A stretch of 58,860 bases of DNA from Thermosynechococcaceae cyanobacterium YX3bin19 (GTDB lineage: Bacteria; Cyanobacteriota; Cyanobacteriia; Thermosynechococcales; Thermosynechococcaceae): positions 1-58,860 of the forward strand of contig JAUJON010000005.1 in NCBI GenBank assembly GCA_030447595.1. Reading direction: 5' to 3'. The notes under the pieces are model-generated. The model saw nothing but the letters and a program-made list of their open reading frames with translations, searched no databases and was not told the origin of the DNA. Below are positions 1 through 9,149 of the stretch, piece by piece (within the stretch, counting starts at the first letter, position 1; the number at the start of each line of letters is the position of its first letter). The position numbers and the translations under genes were made by a program.

Positions 1-183
1 CACACCGACGGTGAGCTGGACGTGACCTACGAGACGTTGCGTGCCTGGTTCCCCGGGGGCCACCGCCAGCTACCGATTCATCCAGACTTTATGGGCAAGA
101 AATTACCCACTGCCCAGGAAGAACAGGTTAAGGTTTCTTTACAAGAAATCGACCAACGAGATGCTGTAGAGTTAGTAACTTGA
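1..183 (+). CDS. C-terminal end of a hypothetical protein (cut by window edge)
   Basis: An open frame enters at base 1 and stops at TGA 181-183, giving 60 residues of a protein whose start lies outside the window. The readable part contains [20 protein letters not shown] followed by a polar, acidic tail. I do not recognise the family and see no catalytic motif. It lies about 140 bp upstream of glgB on the same strand, so co-transcription is possible, but nothing in the gap decides this. Confidence 0.6.
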   Translation, partial: HTDGELDVTYETLRAWFPGGHRQLPIHPDFMGKKLPTAQEEQVKVSLQEIDQRDAVELVT

Positions 184-322
184 TTGACCTCTGTTGCTAG
201 TATCAGTATTCTTTTTCGGTAAGCTTAGGCAACAAAACCAAGAGTAGTTTGGGCGATCGCGCTCAAAAACGTCAAGCAAGACCTCGTTCTTTTTGACCGA
301 CTTCATCCCAGTAAGTAGCTGT

Positions 323-2635
323 ATGACTATGACTCTAACCATTACTCCTGACCAAGTTGACCGGATTGTTTGGAACCAGCATCAAGACCCGTTTGAGGTG
401 CTAGGTCCGCATCTGATCGAGGGCGATGGTAAAGCAGTCTGGGTTATTCGCGCCTACCTACCTAGCGCGGACGCTGTGTCTGTGATCTGTCCTGAAGAGC
501 GGACAGAGTATCCGATGCAGGCCCTGCACAACCCCCATTTCTTTGAATGCAAGATTGAGGTGCCGGAACTCAGTACCTATCAACTGCGGATTCAAGAAGG
601 AAAACACGAGCGGGTCATCTACGACCCCTACTCATTTAAATCTCCCCGGTTAACCAGCTTTGACGTTCATCTGTTCTCTGAGGGAAATCACTACCGCATC
701 TACGAAAAGCTCGGCGCTCACGTCACAACCTTTAATGGCATTGAGGGAGTTTACTTTGCAGTCTGGGCTCCCAACGCCCGCAACGCTTCTGTCTTAGGAG
801 ATTTTAATCACTGGGACGGGCGCAAGCATCAAATGCGAAAAGGCGCTTCGGGAATCTGGGAGCTTTTTATTCCAGAGTTAGGAATCGGTGAGCACTACAA
901 ATACGAAATCAAAAACCATGAAGGGCATATTTATCAGAAATCCGACCCCTATGGCTTTCAGCAAGAAGTGCGGCCCAAAACCGCCTCTATTGTCACCGAT
1001 CTCAATTCCTACACCTGGAACGATGACGCTTGGATGGAACAGCGCCGTCACACCGATTCGTTATCCCAGCCAATTTCAGTCTATGAGGTTCACCTGGGTT
1101 CCTGGCTACATGCTGCCTTTACGGACGTTCCTCAGTTGGCAAACGGGGAACCCGGTCTTCCGGTCTCTGTATCTGAATTAAAACCCTTTGCCCGTTTCTT
1201 AACTTACCGCGAGTTAGCAGAGCGTCTGATTCCCTACGTGAAAGAGTTAGGGTTCACCCACATCGAACTGATGCCCGTAGCAGAACACCCCTTTGATGGG
1301 TCCTGGGGCTATCAAGTGGCTGGCTACTATGCCTGTACTTCCCGCTACGGCACTCCCCAAGACTTCATGTACTTTGTTGATCAGTGCCATCAAAACGGGA
1401 TTGGTGTGATTGTTGACTGGGTTCCGGGGCATTTTCCCAAAGACGGCCATGGTCTGGCGTTCTTTGATGGGACCCATCTCTATGAACACGCTGACCCCCG
1501 CCAGGGGGAACACAAGGAATGGGGCACGCTCGTCTTTAACTACAGTCGCCATGAAGTCCGCAACTATCTTGTTGCCAATGCCCTGTTTTGGTTTGATAAG
1601 TATCACATTGACGGCATTCGCGTCGATGCCGTTGCCTCGATGCTTTACCTGGACTATTGCCGCAAGCCGGGAGAATGGCTACCCAACCAGTATGACGGCA
1701 GAGAAAACCTAGAAGCAGCCGACTTCCTGCGTCACTTAAATCATGTAATTTTCAGCTACTTCCCAGGCGTTCTCTCAATTGCCGAGGAATCAACCTCTTG
1801 GCCGATGGTATCCTGGCCGACCTATGTAGGCGGGTTGGGCTTTAATTTGAAGTGGAACATGGGTTGGATGCATGACATGCTGGACTACTTCCAGATGGAC
1901 CCCTGGTTTCGCCAGTTTCATCAAAACAACCTCACATTCAGCCTCGTGTACGCCTTTACCGAGAACTTCATGCTGGCGCTTTCCCATGATGAAATTGTCC
2001 ATGGCAAGAGCCATTTGATTGGCAAGGTTCCTGGAGATGAATGGCAAAAGTTTGCCAACCTCCGCTGCCTGTTTGGTTTCATGTTTACTCACCCCGGCAA
2101 AAAAACCCTGTTCATGAGTATGGAGTTTGGCCAGTGGAACGAGTGGAATGTCTGGGGTGACCTGGAGTGGCATCTGTTACAGTATGAGCCACATAAAAGG
2201 CTCAAGCAATTTGTCCGTGACCTCAATCAGCTGTACCGGAGTGAACCGGCTCTTTACACGCAAGATTTCTCCCAGCAAGGGTTTGAGTGGATTGACTGTA
2301 GTGATACCCGTCACAGCGTTATTTCCTTTATTCGCAGGGCCAAGGACTCAGACGAGTTTATTGTGACGGTGTGTAACTTCACCCCTCAACCTCATAGCCA
2401 CTACCGAGTTGGTGTGCCAGAACCAGGATTCTATACAGAACGTCTCAATAGTGACGTACGGGAATACGGTGGCAGCAACATGGGCAACTTGGGGGGTAAG
2501 TGGACCGATGAGTGGTCCTTCCACAACCATCCCTATTCTCTTGATCTTTGTCTCCCCCCCCTGGCAACACTGGTTCTGAAGCTAGACCGTCAGAAAACGG
2601 AAGCAGCGATGAGAGCCTTTTCTCCAACTCAGTGA
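323..2635 (+). CDS. glgB: 1,4-alpha-glucan branching enzyme (GH13)
   Basis: This enzyme makes the alpha-1,6 branches of glycogen by transferring cut alpha-1,4 chains in the cytoplasm. The 770-residue length is normal for cyanobacterial GlgB. Two N-terminal CBM48-like beta domains (about residues 10-220) precede the GH13 barrel. The catalytic triad is readable: nucleophile D435 in [10 protein letters not shown], acid/base E488 in IAEEST, and D556 in [12 protein letters not shown]-terminal beta domain closes the protein. The frame is open from a TTG at 293, but the ATG at 323 ([18 protein letters not shown]) matches family N-termini, so I start there. The frame is undisturbed. No other glycogen gene is adjacent; a tRNA-Pro follows after 84 bp. 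Confidence 0.96.
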   Translation: MTMTLTITPDQVDRIVWNQHQDPFEVLGPHLIEGDGKAVWVIRAYLPSADAVSVICPEERTEYPMQALHNPHFFECKIEVPELSTYQLRIQEGKHERVIYDPYSFKSPRLTSFDVHLFSEGNHYRIYEKLGAHVTTFNGIEGVYFAVWAPNARNASVLGDFNHWDGRKHQMRKGASGIWELFIPELGIGEHYKYEIKNHEGHIYQKSDPYGFQQEVRPKTASIVTDLNSYTWNDDAWMEQRRHTDSLSQPISVYEVHLGSWLHAAFTDVPQLANGEPGLPVSVSELKPFARFLTYRELAERLIPYVKELGFTHIELMPVAEHPFDGSWGYQVAGYYACTSRYGTPQDFMYFVDQCHQNGIGVIVDWVPGHFPKDGHGLAFFDGTHLYEHADPRQGEHKEWGTLVFNYSRHEVRNYLVANALFWFDKYHIDGIRVDAVASMLYLDYCRKPGEWLPNQYDGRENLEAADFLRHLNHVIFSYFPGVLSIAEESTSWPMVSWPTYVGGLGFNLKWNMGWMHDMLDYFQMDPWFRQFHQNNLTFSLVYAFTENFMLALSHDEIVHGKSHLIGKVPGDEWQKFANLRCLFGFMFTHPGKKTLFMSMEFGQWNEWNVWGDLEWHLLQYEPHKRLKQFVRDLNQLYRSEPALYTQDFSQQGFEWIDCSDTRHSVISFIRRAKDSDEFIVTVCNFTPQPHSHYRVGVPEPGFYTERLNSDVREYGGSNMGNLGGKWTDEWSFHNHPYSLDLCLPPLATLVLKLDRQKTEAAMRAFSPTQ

Positions 2636-2719
2636 GCACAATGCTAACCGCTACTTCCACAGCTAGAGTTTAATCACTGTAGAATGAGCATGATACTCTG
2701 AGAGAATGTTGTTCGTTAA

Positions 2720-2793
2720 CGGGATGTAGCGCAGCTTGGTAGCGCACGTCGTTCGGGACGACGGGGCCGGAGGTTCGAATCCTCTCATCCCGA
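2720..2793 (+). tRNA. tRNA-Pro (anticodon CGG)
   Basis: The 74-nt cloverleaf is readable by eye. The acceptor stem CGGGATG pairs with CATCCCG and is followed by discriminator A. The D arm contains GCGCAGCTTGGTAGCGC. The anticodon stem CGTCG/CGACG encloses loop TTCGGGA, which puts CGG at positions 34-36 and reads proline codon CCG. The T arm contains GGTTCGAATCC. No CCA is encoded. Its last 9 bases overlap, antiparallel, the stop end of the minus-strand glycosidase gene. Confidence 0.97.
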
Positions 2794-3936
2794 TTCTTGA
2801 AAATGCTTCTGACCCTTGGGAGCAAGACTGAGCGTGAGTCCGGCAGGATTTTGCCAATTTGCCTGGAACGCAGGGGAGACTCCTAGGGTATGGAGTCTGT
2901 GATACCAGCCATAAGCGATGAATTGTTCTGGCTCAGTGGCAACTTGCAGCAGGTTGGTTCCATACAGTCCCGTTTTGTCACTCCCCGCAACGATCGCCCC
3001 ATCATAACCAGCAGGCTGAAATGGCCCCGTAATGGTGTCAGAAACATACCAATACAGCGATGAAGTTGTAATTCGCTTAAGATCCTTTTTTTGCAACCAA
3101 CGGGGGTTGAGAAATGTCCGAAAGCAGGAAAAAAACAGATGATATTGGTCGTCTTTGAAGATCACTTGCGGGCGTTCCGTATGGTAATACGGCCAGTCTG
3201 CTGCGGTATCTGTAGGGGTGGACAGCACTGGGGGAAGTAGCTCGTAGGGTCCAGTAATTTGGTCTGCGACTGCTAGGCCAACACAGCCTTGAAAATCGCC
3301 GGGAGTCTTAGAACTAGCGCAGGTAAACAGATAGTAACGACTCGTCTGCGGATCTCTGAAAACGTAGGGATCTCGCCAGTGAAAATGTCCGGTCCAATTA
3401 CACCGCCCGTACCAGCGATCGTCCTCATCGGGCTGCACTAAGTAATGGTGGTGACGCTGCCAGTGCCACCCATCCACTGAAGTTGCCAGGCCGATCGCCT
3501 CATTCTTGAGTTCTAGCCCTGTGCCGCTCGCTGAATAAAACAGGTAATACAGACCCTCCTCTTTATAGGTACAACCCGCCAGAATTCTCCCGGATTCCCA
3601 GGGATGCTCAGGGTTAGCCTCAAGCAGGGTCCCTAAATCTTGCCAGTGGTGCAGGTCAGTTGAGATTGCCCCACAAACTTTGCTAATAGTCCACCAGGGG
3701 TTTTGTCCGGGTAACCCTCTCAAGTAAAAGAGACGGTAAACCTCTCCATCTGGCAAAATCCAGGGGTCCCAATTCATGGGTTCCCCGCGGCGCAGCGATC
3801 GCAAAATTGCGGTAACCGACTTGCCGAAGCGAACTTGAGTCCGCTCTAAGAAGCTAGCCGTTGTTAACTCCGAAAGGTCTGCAGGAATAAGTTCAAGCTG
3901 GCTGATAATTCGTTGTTGTAGGGTATTAAGGTTCAT
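2785..3936 (-). CDS. GH32/GH43-like five-bladed beta-propeller glycosidase, copy 1
   Basis: This 383-residue protein looks like a glycoside hydrolase of the five-bladed propeller superfamily that holds GH32, GH43 and GH68. Three spaced acidic motifs fit the family's nucleophile, transition-state and acid/base positions: D57 in MNWDPW, D189 in HWRDPYVF, and E254 in HTERPQVIF. Repeated YYLF strands fit propeller blades. There is no signal peptide, so it is probably cytoplasmic. The substrate is not readable; fructosides or other plant- or EPS-type glycosides are possible. It lies 43 bp downstream of a second, diverged copy on the same strand, probably in one operon. Its stop codon runs 9 bp into the tRNA-Pro gene on the other strand. 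Family assignment is moderately sure and specificity is unknown. Confidence 0.7.
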   Translation of the reverse strand: MNLNTLQQRIISQLELIPADLSELTTASFLERTQVRFGKSVTAILRSLRRGEPMNWDPWILPDGEVYRLFYLRGLPGQNPWWTISKVCGAISTDLHHWQDLGTLLEANPEHPWESGRILAGCTYKEEGLYYLFYSASGTGLELKNEAIGLATSVDGWHWQRHHHYLVQPDEDDRWYGRCNWTGHFHWRDPYVFRDPQTSRYYLFTCASSKTPGDFQGCVGLAVADQITGPYELLPPVLSTPTDTAADWPYYHTERPQVIFKDDQYHLFFSCFRTFLNPRWLQKKDLKRITTSSLYWYVSDTITGPFQPAGYDGAIVAGSDKTGLYGTNLLQVATEPEQFIAYGWYHRLHTLGVSPAFQANWQNPAGLTLSLAPKGQKHFQESG

Positions 3937-3979
3937 TAATCATTAGAACTTTTGCTAACCGGATTTTTGGAGCGGACGA

Positions 3980-5008
3980 CTAAGAGGGCCACGCTGCAAG
4001 TGGCTTAGACTGAGACAAGCAAATCGTGCCATTATCGAAAATTGCCCACTGTGGGTCGGATACTCCGCCAACAAAGTGTCCCCCTTCATCTTCAAGCTGA
4101 AAACCAAAGAACACTGGGGCATCCTCCTCCAGGTTCACAAGCCTTCCCCCATAGAGACCGTTACTCAGCAAGTTAGCTGGCTCATTCTCCCAAGGAATGC
4201 AGTCGTAGCTGACCTGTTTTGGGTCCGCTATGGGGCGTGAGCGAACGTAATAGGTGCCTTTAGGTTCTCGGCGCTCGAAAAATCTATTCCAGTAAGGACT
4301 AAATAGGAGGTATAAGCGCCAGCACTCAGGCAGCTTTCGCCAAAGAACTTGGGGAACCTCCAGATAATGAAATTCTGGAGATTGGTACAAAATTTGACAA
4401 GGCTTGGTCTGCCAATTCTCTAAGTCTACGGAGATCGCAAAAGCTACAACACCACCCGTATCAATTGGTACGTCGATGGGACAAGCAGTGATGAAAGCAT
4501 AGAATTGCTGATCTTTATTGTCTTTAATCACATAGGGATCACGCCAGCTGACGCCATCAAATCCAATACTCAGTCCAGGATTCGGAATCACAGGGTTTTC
4601 TTTTGATGCGGTTGTCCGCTGCCAGGTGATCAGATCGGAGGATTCAGCAACGCCTATATTTTGCGGTTGCCGTCGCTCATGAGCCGTGAGCACGAGTTGG
4701 TCTTCAGAGCATCGTGCCGTGTAAAACATGTAGTAGCGGCCCTCCTTTTCGATGATGCTGCCGGTCCAAATTGAAAGATTGTCCCAGTAGCTTCCCTGTC
4801 GTGCTGCCAAAGCAGGTAGGCCGTGTGAGATTTCCTGCCAGCCAAAATCGGTAAGAATAGCGTGACCAACTGACGAGAGATTATGGCGTCGCTCGGGGTT
4901 ATAGGCACAAGCTAGTCGAGGTGCTTGGAGGTAGAAAACATGCAGAGTTGGCGCTTGATAGACAAACCAAAAGTCCCAGCAATACTTGTTCAGAGGCTGC
5001 CAAGGCAT
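3980..5008 (-). CDS. GH32/GH43-like five-bladed beta-propeller glycosidase, copy 2
   Basis: This 342-residue relative of the next gene in the same operon has the same three acidic landmarks: D12 in YCWDFWF, D157 in SWRDPYVI, and E217 in HYLEVPQV. Blade-like repeats such as RYYMFYTAR and WRLYLLFSPYW are visible. It lacks the roughly 45-residue N-terminal extension of copy 1 and no secretion signal is seen. Low overall identity between the copies, despite a shared architecture, suggests old duplication with separate substrates. The upstream gap (5009-5081) separates it from a broken O-methyltransferase on the same strand. Superfamily membership is well supported by the motifs; exact GH family and substrate are open. 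Confidence 0.65.
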   Translation of the reverse strand: MPWQPLNKYCWDFWFVYQAPTLHVFYLQAPRLACAYNPERRHNLSSVGHAILTDFGWQEISHGLPALAARQGSYWDNLSIWTGSIIEKEGRYYMFYTARCSEDQLVLTAHERRQPQNIGVAESSDLITWQRTTASKENPVIPNPGLSIGFDGVSWRDPYVIKDNKDQQFYAFITACPIDVPIDTGGVVAFAISVDLENWQTKPCQILYQSPEFHYLEVPQVLWRKLPECWRLYLLFSPYWNRFFERREPKGTYYVRSRPIADPKQVSYDCIPWENEPANLLSNGLYGGRLVNLEEDAPVFFGFQLEDEGGHFVGGVSDPQWAIFDNGTICLSQSKPLAAWPS

Positions 5009-5081
5009 AGTTTTTTAGTTATAGCGATCGCTACCAGTGACCAGTTAATGGGAGATTGAGCGGTCAACATTCCCCATAGTC

Positions 5082-6211
5082 CTAAGGCGCTAAACCAAAT
5101 TCCATTGCCGAGAGGTTAGTTCCCGTATGAACGACCTTTTCGAGTCGAAAACCACTCTTCTCAAACAGGTCCTTAAATTGTTGTTTTGTCCGCCACGCGC
5201 CCCCCGGAACTGCCACCATAATCTGTACGGCGAAAAGTCCGGGTAAGATACCATCTGGGCTCTCTGGCGGCTCACCTAAATCTGGCACAAAAGCCTGCAG
5301 AAGAACAATTTTTCCGTGTTCTGGTAGAGCTTTTTACAGTTGCTCAATATCTTCATTGCATCTTCGTTGTTCCAGCGGAGATGAAGTACTTCATGACGAT
5401 CGCATCGGCACCCTGAGGCACGGACTCAAAAACATCCCCAGAAATGATTTCTACCGCTTGCTCCACCCCTTGCTTTGCTAAAAAGGCAGGGGCTGTCTCT
5501 TGTCACGTAAGGGACGCCAAACAATATTCCCTTAACGCCCGACTTGGACAACAATCCAGTGAAATTAGTCCTCCCTGACCACCACCAACATCATGACGGT
5601 ATCAAAGCGGCTGAAGTCATAGATATCCAGCAGGGCATCCACACTGTGATCCGTCAAGAAGCTCATGGCATTGATGAACACATCGCCACTCCAGGAGTTG
5701 TCCTGCGTGAACTCATAGACCGTTTTGCCGTTCGCCCGCTCAAACGGCACTTCGCCAGTCTTTAAACAGGCTTCTGCCGGTTCCAGGCATCCCACCGGGC
5801 AAGGTTCTGTAATGTGCATCGCAAAATGCCCCATGGAAGGTCCAGCGTTAGTGACTAAGAGGGCGGACAGCTCAGGTAGGACCAAAAACCCGTTCTGGTT
5901 TCTCAACCAACACGTCTCAAGCCTCCAGATGAGCGAGCGCTCGGAGAATGACATAGAGCTTTTCCACCTGGGTAGGTTTGCATCGGGTTATCCTAGGTGG
6001 TTTTTCTGCTAGCTTAAGAATACTCTCGACGCTCTTGGGGTCCTGATTGGAGCAGGTTGGGAAATTCCTAAACGGCTTTGTCTTTGGCAATACAGATAGA
6101 CGCACAGGATGTACTGGCTCGACTGCTCAAAACCTCGCTTAGATAGATATTTTCAATCATCCATCGCCCGACAGTTTCCATCGCTGCTGTATAAGCAGGT
6201 GTTGTTTGCAT
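5082..6211 (-). pseudogene. Broken SAM-dependent O-methyltransferase (COMT/acetylserotonin-type)
   Basis: Pieces of one methyltransferase can be read in order but in changing frames. They are an N-terminus MQTTPAYTAAMETVGRWM starting at 6211, a PTQVEKLYVILRALAHL helix typical of the dimerisation domain, a long middle block (5565-5880) with PFERANGKTVYEF and DIYDFSRFDTVM, a glycine-rich VGGGQGG SAM motif after a frame change, and a C-terminus (5082-5288) with WRTKQQFKDLFEKSGFRLEK. At least five indels or stops interrupt about 375 codons, many more than in neighbouring genes, so real decay is likely. The original role is unknown. It lies between the glycosidases and the mycosporine genes, but a link to either is only positional. 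Confidence 0.75.
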
Positions 6212-6222
6212 CGGGTTATCCT
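5976..6222. repeat. Pair of 19-nt direct repeats
   Basis: The 19-mer GTTTGCATCGGGTTATCCT occurs at 5976-5994 and again at 6204-6222. The second copy covers the presumed start codon of the broken O-methyltransferase (minus strand) and the first lies inside its N-terminal domain. The two copies are identical although the surrounding sequence is not. They may reflect a local duplication during decay of the gene. Confidence 0.6.
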
Positions 6223-6253
6223 CGACAATGGTGTTTTTTCTGTCAGAAGAAGC

Positions 6254-6690
6254 TTAAGCGCGGTGTGAATACTGATACAACTTGCCACGATTGGTAATCG
6301 TTGAGATCAGATTGCACCTAAAGTCCGTTTCAACTTCGCCCGGCTCGCCAGGTAAGACTTTAGTCAGAACGAACACCCATCTCATCACCCCAATGGGTCG
6401 GCGAATTGACAATGGGGGTACGGTTTTCCATTGCTGCACTGCTTTTACATCTTGCCTATAGGCACGTAGTGGTTTTTGGGGTGTAAAACCCCAAGATAAC
6501 GTCCGACTGTCCACACTGAGATCAGTGAATCGCGTAGAAGGGTCATCTGCGAAGCCGCAGTTGCTGCCATAGCCGCGAGCTTGGAGCGCGGTCCGCGCTT
6601 TTTGCTTTTAATGCCTTTGTTCCTTCAGCTGCGCTTTCGTCCAATGATGGATTGCGGTACGTGCTTAAATACGCGAGATGTCTGATTTTC
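6254..6690 (-). pseudogene. IS630-family transposase relic
   Basis: The minus strand shows the signature WGFTPQKPLRAYRQDVKAVQ, which in IS630 transposases lies between the helix-turn-helix and the DDE domain. In shifted frames it continues with GDEMGVRSD (the DE of the catalytic triad in IS630 proteins) and TITNRGKLYQYS. Upstream pieces such as SKKRGPRSKLA fit the linker region. Several frameshifts and stops, absence of the N-terminal domain, and lack of visible terminal inverted repeats mean the element is dead. It lies between the mycosporine operon end and the broken O-methyltransferase and may have helped erode this junction. Confidence 0.7.
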
Positions 6691-6883
6691 ATGCCATGTT
6701 CGATTGGAGATTAAAATACACAAGAGGCTGACAGGTCTGAGCCATGGCATACTTCCGACGTGGCTATGTTAACCAATCTATGCTCCGGATGTAAACCAGC
6801 GACACTGCAAGGATATTCGCAGTCTGCGATTGCCAAGGAATGTCTATGATTTTGAATCAGTTATTAGTCCCCTCCCAACTCCA

Positions 6884-8209
6884 CTAGTTTGCCAATGTTG
6901 AAATCAATCTTACCCAACCCCTAAGTTGCCGCAGATTGTCAAGCAGCAACAAGGGAATTTGCCAGTGGTGCACCATGAGGAATGGCAGAGGGTCGTGAAG
7001 CGTCAAAATTGCCTCTTTCCCGCGCAAAACGTTTCTGGCCCAGGTCTGCAATTGCTTCCATGATCTAATTTCGTTAAGCCGCCAAACTTCGTGGTAGAGC
7101 CAGTAGGTTGGCTTGCTGTCTGGAAGCGGCTGCATCGGTTCAGCTAAAGGCTCTTGACTGAGATAGGCAGCCGCGACCCCTGGATGGTTGTAGAACATCG
7201 TAATGGCAGAATGAGTTCGGGGATTGCACTCGATCGCGTAAACCGTCCCGTCCTCTGCCTGGATGAAGTCAAAAGAAGCCTGCCCGGTTCCCAATTCTTT
7301 GACAAAACGACTGACCCACTGCTCAATCTCCGGCTGATCAACGTTTTCATAGTTGACCTGAAAAGCCGACGACTTGCAGCAGCAGTGCAGCTTCAACACC
7401 CCATCTCGCACAGTACTATGAGTGCAGTATTCGACTCCAGGGATGAATTCCTGCATAATCCAGGGCTTTTCTTCACTGATGGGTAGACTCTGGACAAACG
7501 CTGCTGTCTCTTCGGGGTGTCGCAGGGGAGCTGGGTTAGGTTCAAGCGTCGCAGAGAGTCGTAGGGAATGCTTTGAGAATGTACTTGCGTTTCTCATTAG
7601 CAAAGTTGAAGCTGAGAACTTGCTCTGGGTTGGTAATTTTGTAGGATTTAGGGACTGATAACGAGAGCGATCGGGCACGCTCAGCAAAGGCAAACTTGTC
7701 ATCCAGCATTATGGTCACGTCCGCATCGAAGTGGAATACTTCACAGCAGCCTGACAGTACTGGCTTTGCCAATGAGTCATAGTAGCTGGCAACAGGACTG
7801 CATACGGGCACATAGACGTCAACGTTTTCCTGTTTGGCGATCGCCAGCAGGGCTTGCGTGTAGCCTTCCGGGTCTTTCTGCGGTGCCGGGACCGTATAGA
7901 AGCGCGCCACTGCATGGGAAAACGATGACCCGTTAGCCAATATCTCTGAGTCTCAGCGAGGATGACCCGGTGCCCGGCAGCATGAAATGACCGTGCTAGC
8001 TGTAGGGCTTTGGTCATCTTACCGCCCGTTATTAAGATGTTTTTTGAGTCGTTAGATTGCTGCTGTGAGCGAGTAAAATTCCACAACAGCAATGCCAAAA
8101 CAATGATGCAGTTGACCGGAAATGCGATCGCTAGAGTGCAAGCGCCCCCAAGCTTTGGCACGCAGCAAAAACTCGCGGCCTGATAGGTTGGAGAATCGAC
8201 ATAATGCAA
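6884..8209 (-). pseudogene. mysC: Mycosporine-glycine synthase, ATP-grasp (two frameshifts as sequenced)
   Basis: MysC joins glycine to 4-deoxygadusol using ATP, giving mycosporine-glycine. A hydrophobic N-terminal segment (IAFPVNCIIVLALLLW) is followed by NILITGGKMTKALQLARSFH and YVPVCSPVASYYDSLAKP, then the ATP-grasp part with WIMQEFIPGVEYCTHS and AIECNPRTHS. The 442-codon span is near family length. Two single-base losses break it: one in a T-run near 7920 (GHRF/SHAVARFYTVP) and one in an A-run near 7573 (KYILK/SIPYDSLRR). Everything around them is conserved, so these may be consensus errors rather than inactivation. It is the third gene after mysA and mysB. The 113-bp gap to mysB holds a GC-rich hairpin. 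Confidence 0.88.
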
Positions 8210-8283
8210 GGTTAAAAGTAGAAGTCTTGTGTCCTCTTACGGAGTGGGCACACGGGGATCTGTGGCGATGCTGGCATTCCCCC

Positions 8284-8305
8284 AGCCCCCTAAAAAAGGG
8301 GGGCT
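8284..8305. repeat. GC-rich hairpin repeat between mysB and mysC
   Basis: AGCCCCC and GGGGGCT arms flank an A-rich loop, in the wider context CCCCCAGCCCCCTAAAAAAG. Elements of this shape are common dispersed intergenic palindromes in cyanobacteria. Here it lies inside a presumed operon transcribed on the minus strand, where it could attenuate mysC or mark an mRNA processing site. This role is inference. Confidence 0.6.
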
Positions 8306-8322
8306 AAGAGAAGGATTGGCGA

Positions 8323-9149
8323 CTACACTCGCCTAATGATAGTCAAACCGTCTCGCAGGGGCAGCAGAACTTGCTCAACGCGGGGGTCATCCTTGACCAG
8401 GCGATTGAACTGGGCGATCGCTTCTCCGTTCGCGGTTCGCTCGTCGGAGAAAGGTAAACCTGTCCCTGAAGCAAGGTGTTATCCGCGCAGATAAACCCTT
8501 GGGGCGAAAGCAAGTTGGAATCTAGCAGAATTTGGTAATACTGCACGTATTCCTGCTTGTCGGCATCAATGAACACAAAGTCAAAGGAGTCACCCTGAGC
8601 TGCCAGCTTGTTGAGAGTTTCTAAAGCAGAACCCAATTTCACATGGATTTTATTTCCGTGAGCGGAACCCTGGAATAAATTTTGGGCAAAATTGGCAACA
8701 TATTCATCCACTTCACAAGCTAGTAAACGTCCATCGGCAGGCAAAGCTTCTGCCATTGCCAGCGCCGAGTATCCGGTGAACATGCCGATGTCCAAGATGT
8801 TTTTAGCACGGGCCATGTGGACAAACATCTTTAGTACCTGTCCTTCGAGGTGCCCCGACAGCATCTCCTGTTCTAATTCCCGCACTGTAGAGCCTTCTGT
8901 AAAGCGCTTGCCCCAAGTCTCAGAATGAGTTTTTTGGGTGATCGCCGCAAGTGCTGGAGATTCTTCAGTGGTGTACGCCTCTAGGTAAGGGTCTAAACCT
9001 GCTGCCAGACGCAACGCTTTTTGCAAGTGAAGGGTGGCTGAAGCAGGCGCATTAGCGTCTTGGAGCATCTGCACCGCGGTTTCCAGATGCTCAACTAAAA
9101 GACCCAAGGGCGCCACAGGACGCGGTTCCACATGCACAACGCTAGACAT
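8323..9149 (-). CDS. mysB: Mycosporine O-methyltransferase (one frameshift as sequenced)
   Basis: MysB methylates demethyl-4-deoxygadusol to 4-deoxygadusol with SAM. It is a class I, caffeoyl-CoA-type methyltransferase: SAM motif [19 protein letters not shown], and metal-site region [15 protein letters not shown]. The ATG at 9149 overlaps the mysA stop by 8 bp, which decides the start and implies translational coupling. Near 8450 one base is missing in a T-run. The C-terminus then continues in another frame with [20 protein letters not shown] and ends DGLTIIRRV at 8323. As written, the open frame instead runs to 8343 with a wrong tail. Confidence 0.9.

Noticed and set aside
293-322. TTG start for glgB
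   Set aside because: The extra ten residues do not match the family, and ATG 323 gives the standard N-terminus.
5082-6211. The broken O-methyltransferase as part of the mycosporine pathway
   Set aside because: It is a COMT-type enzyme unlike MysB, is heavily decayed and is separated by an IS relic; only position links it.
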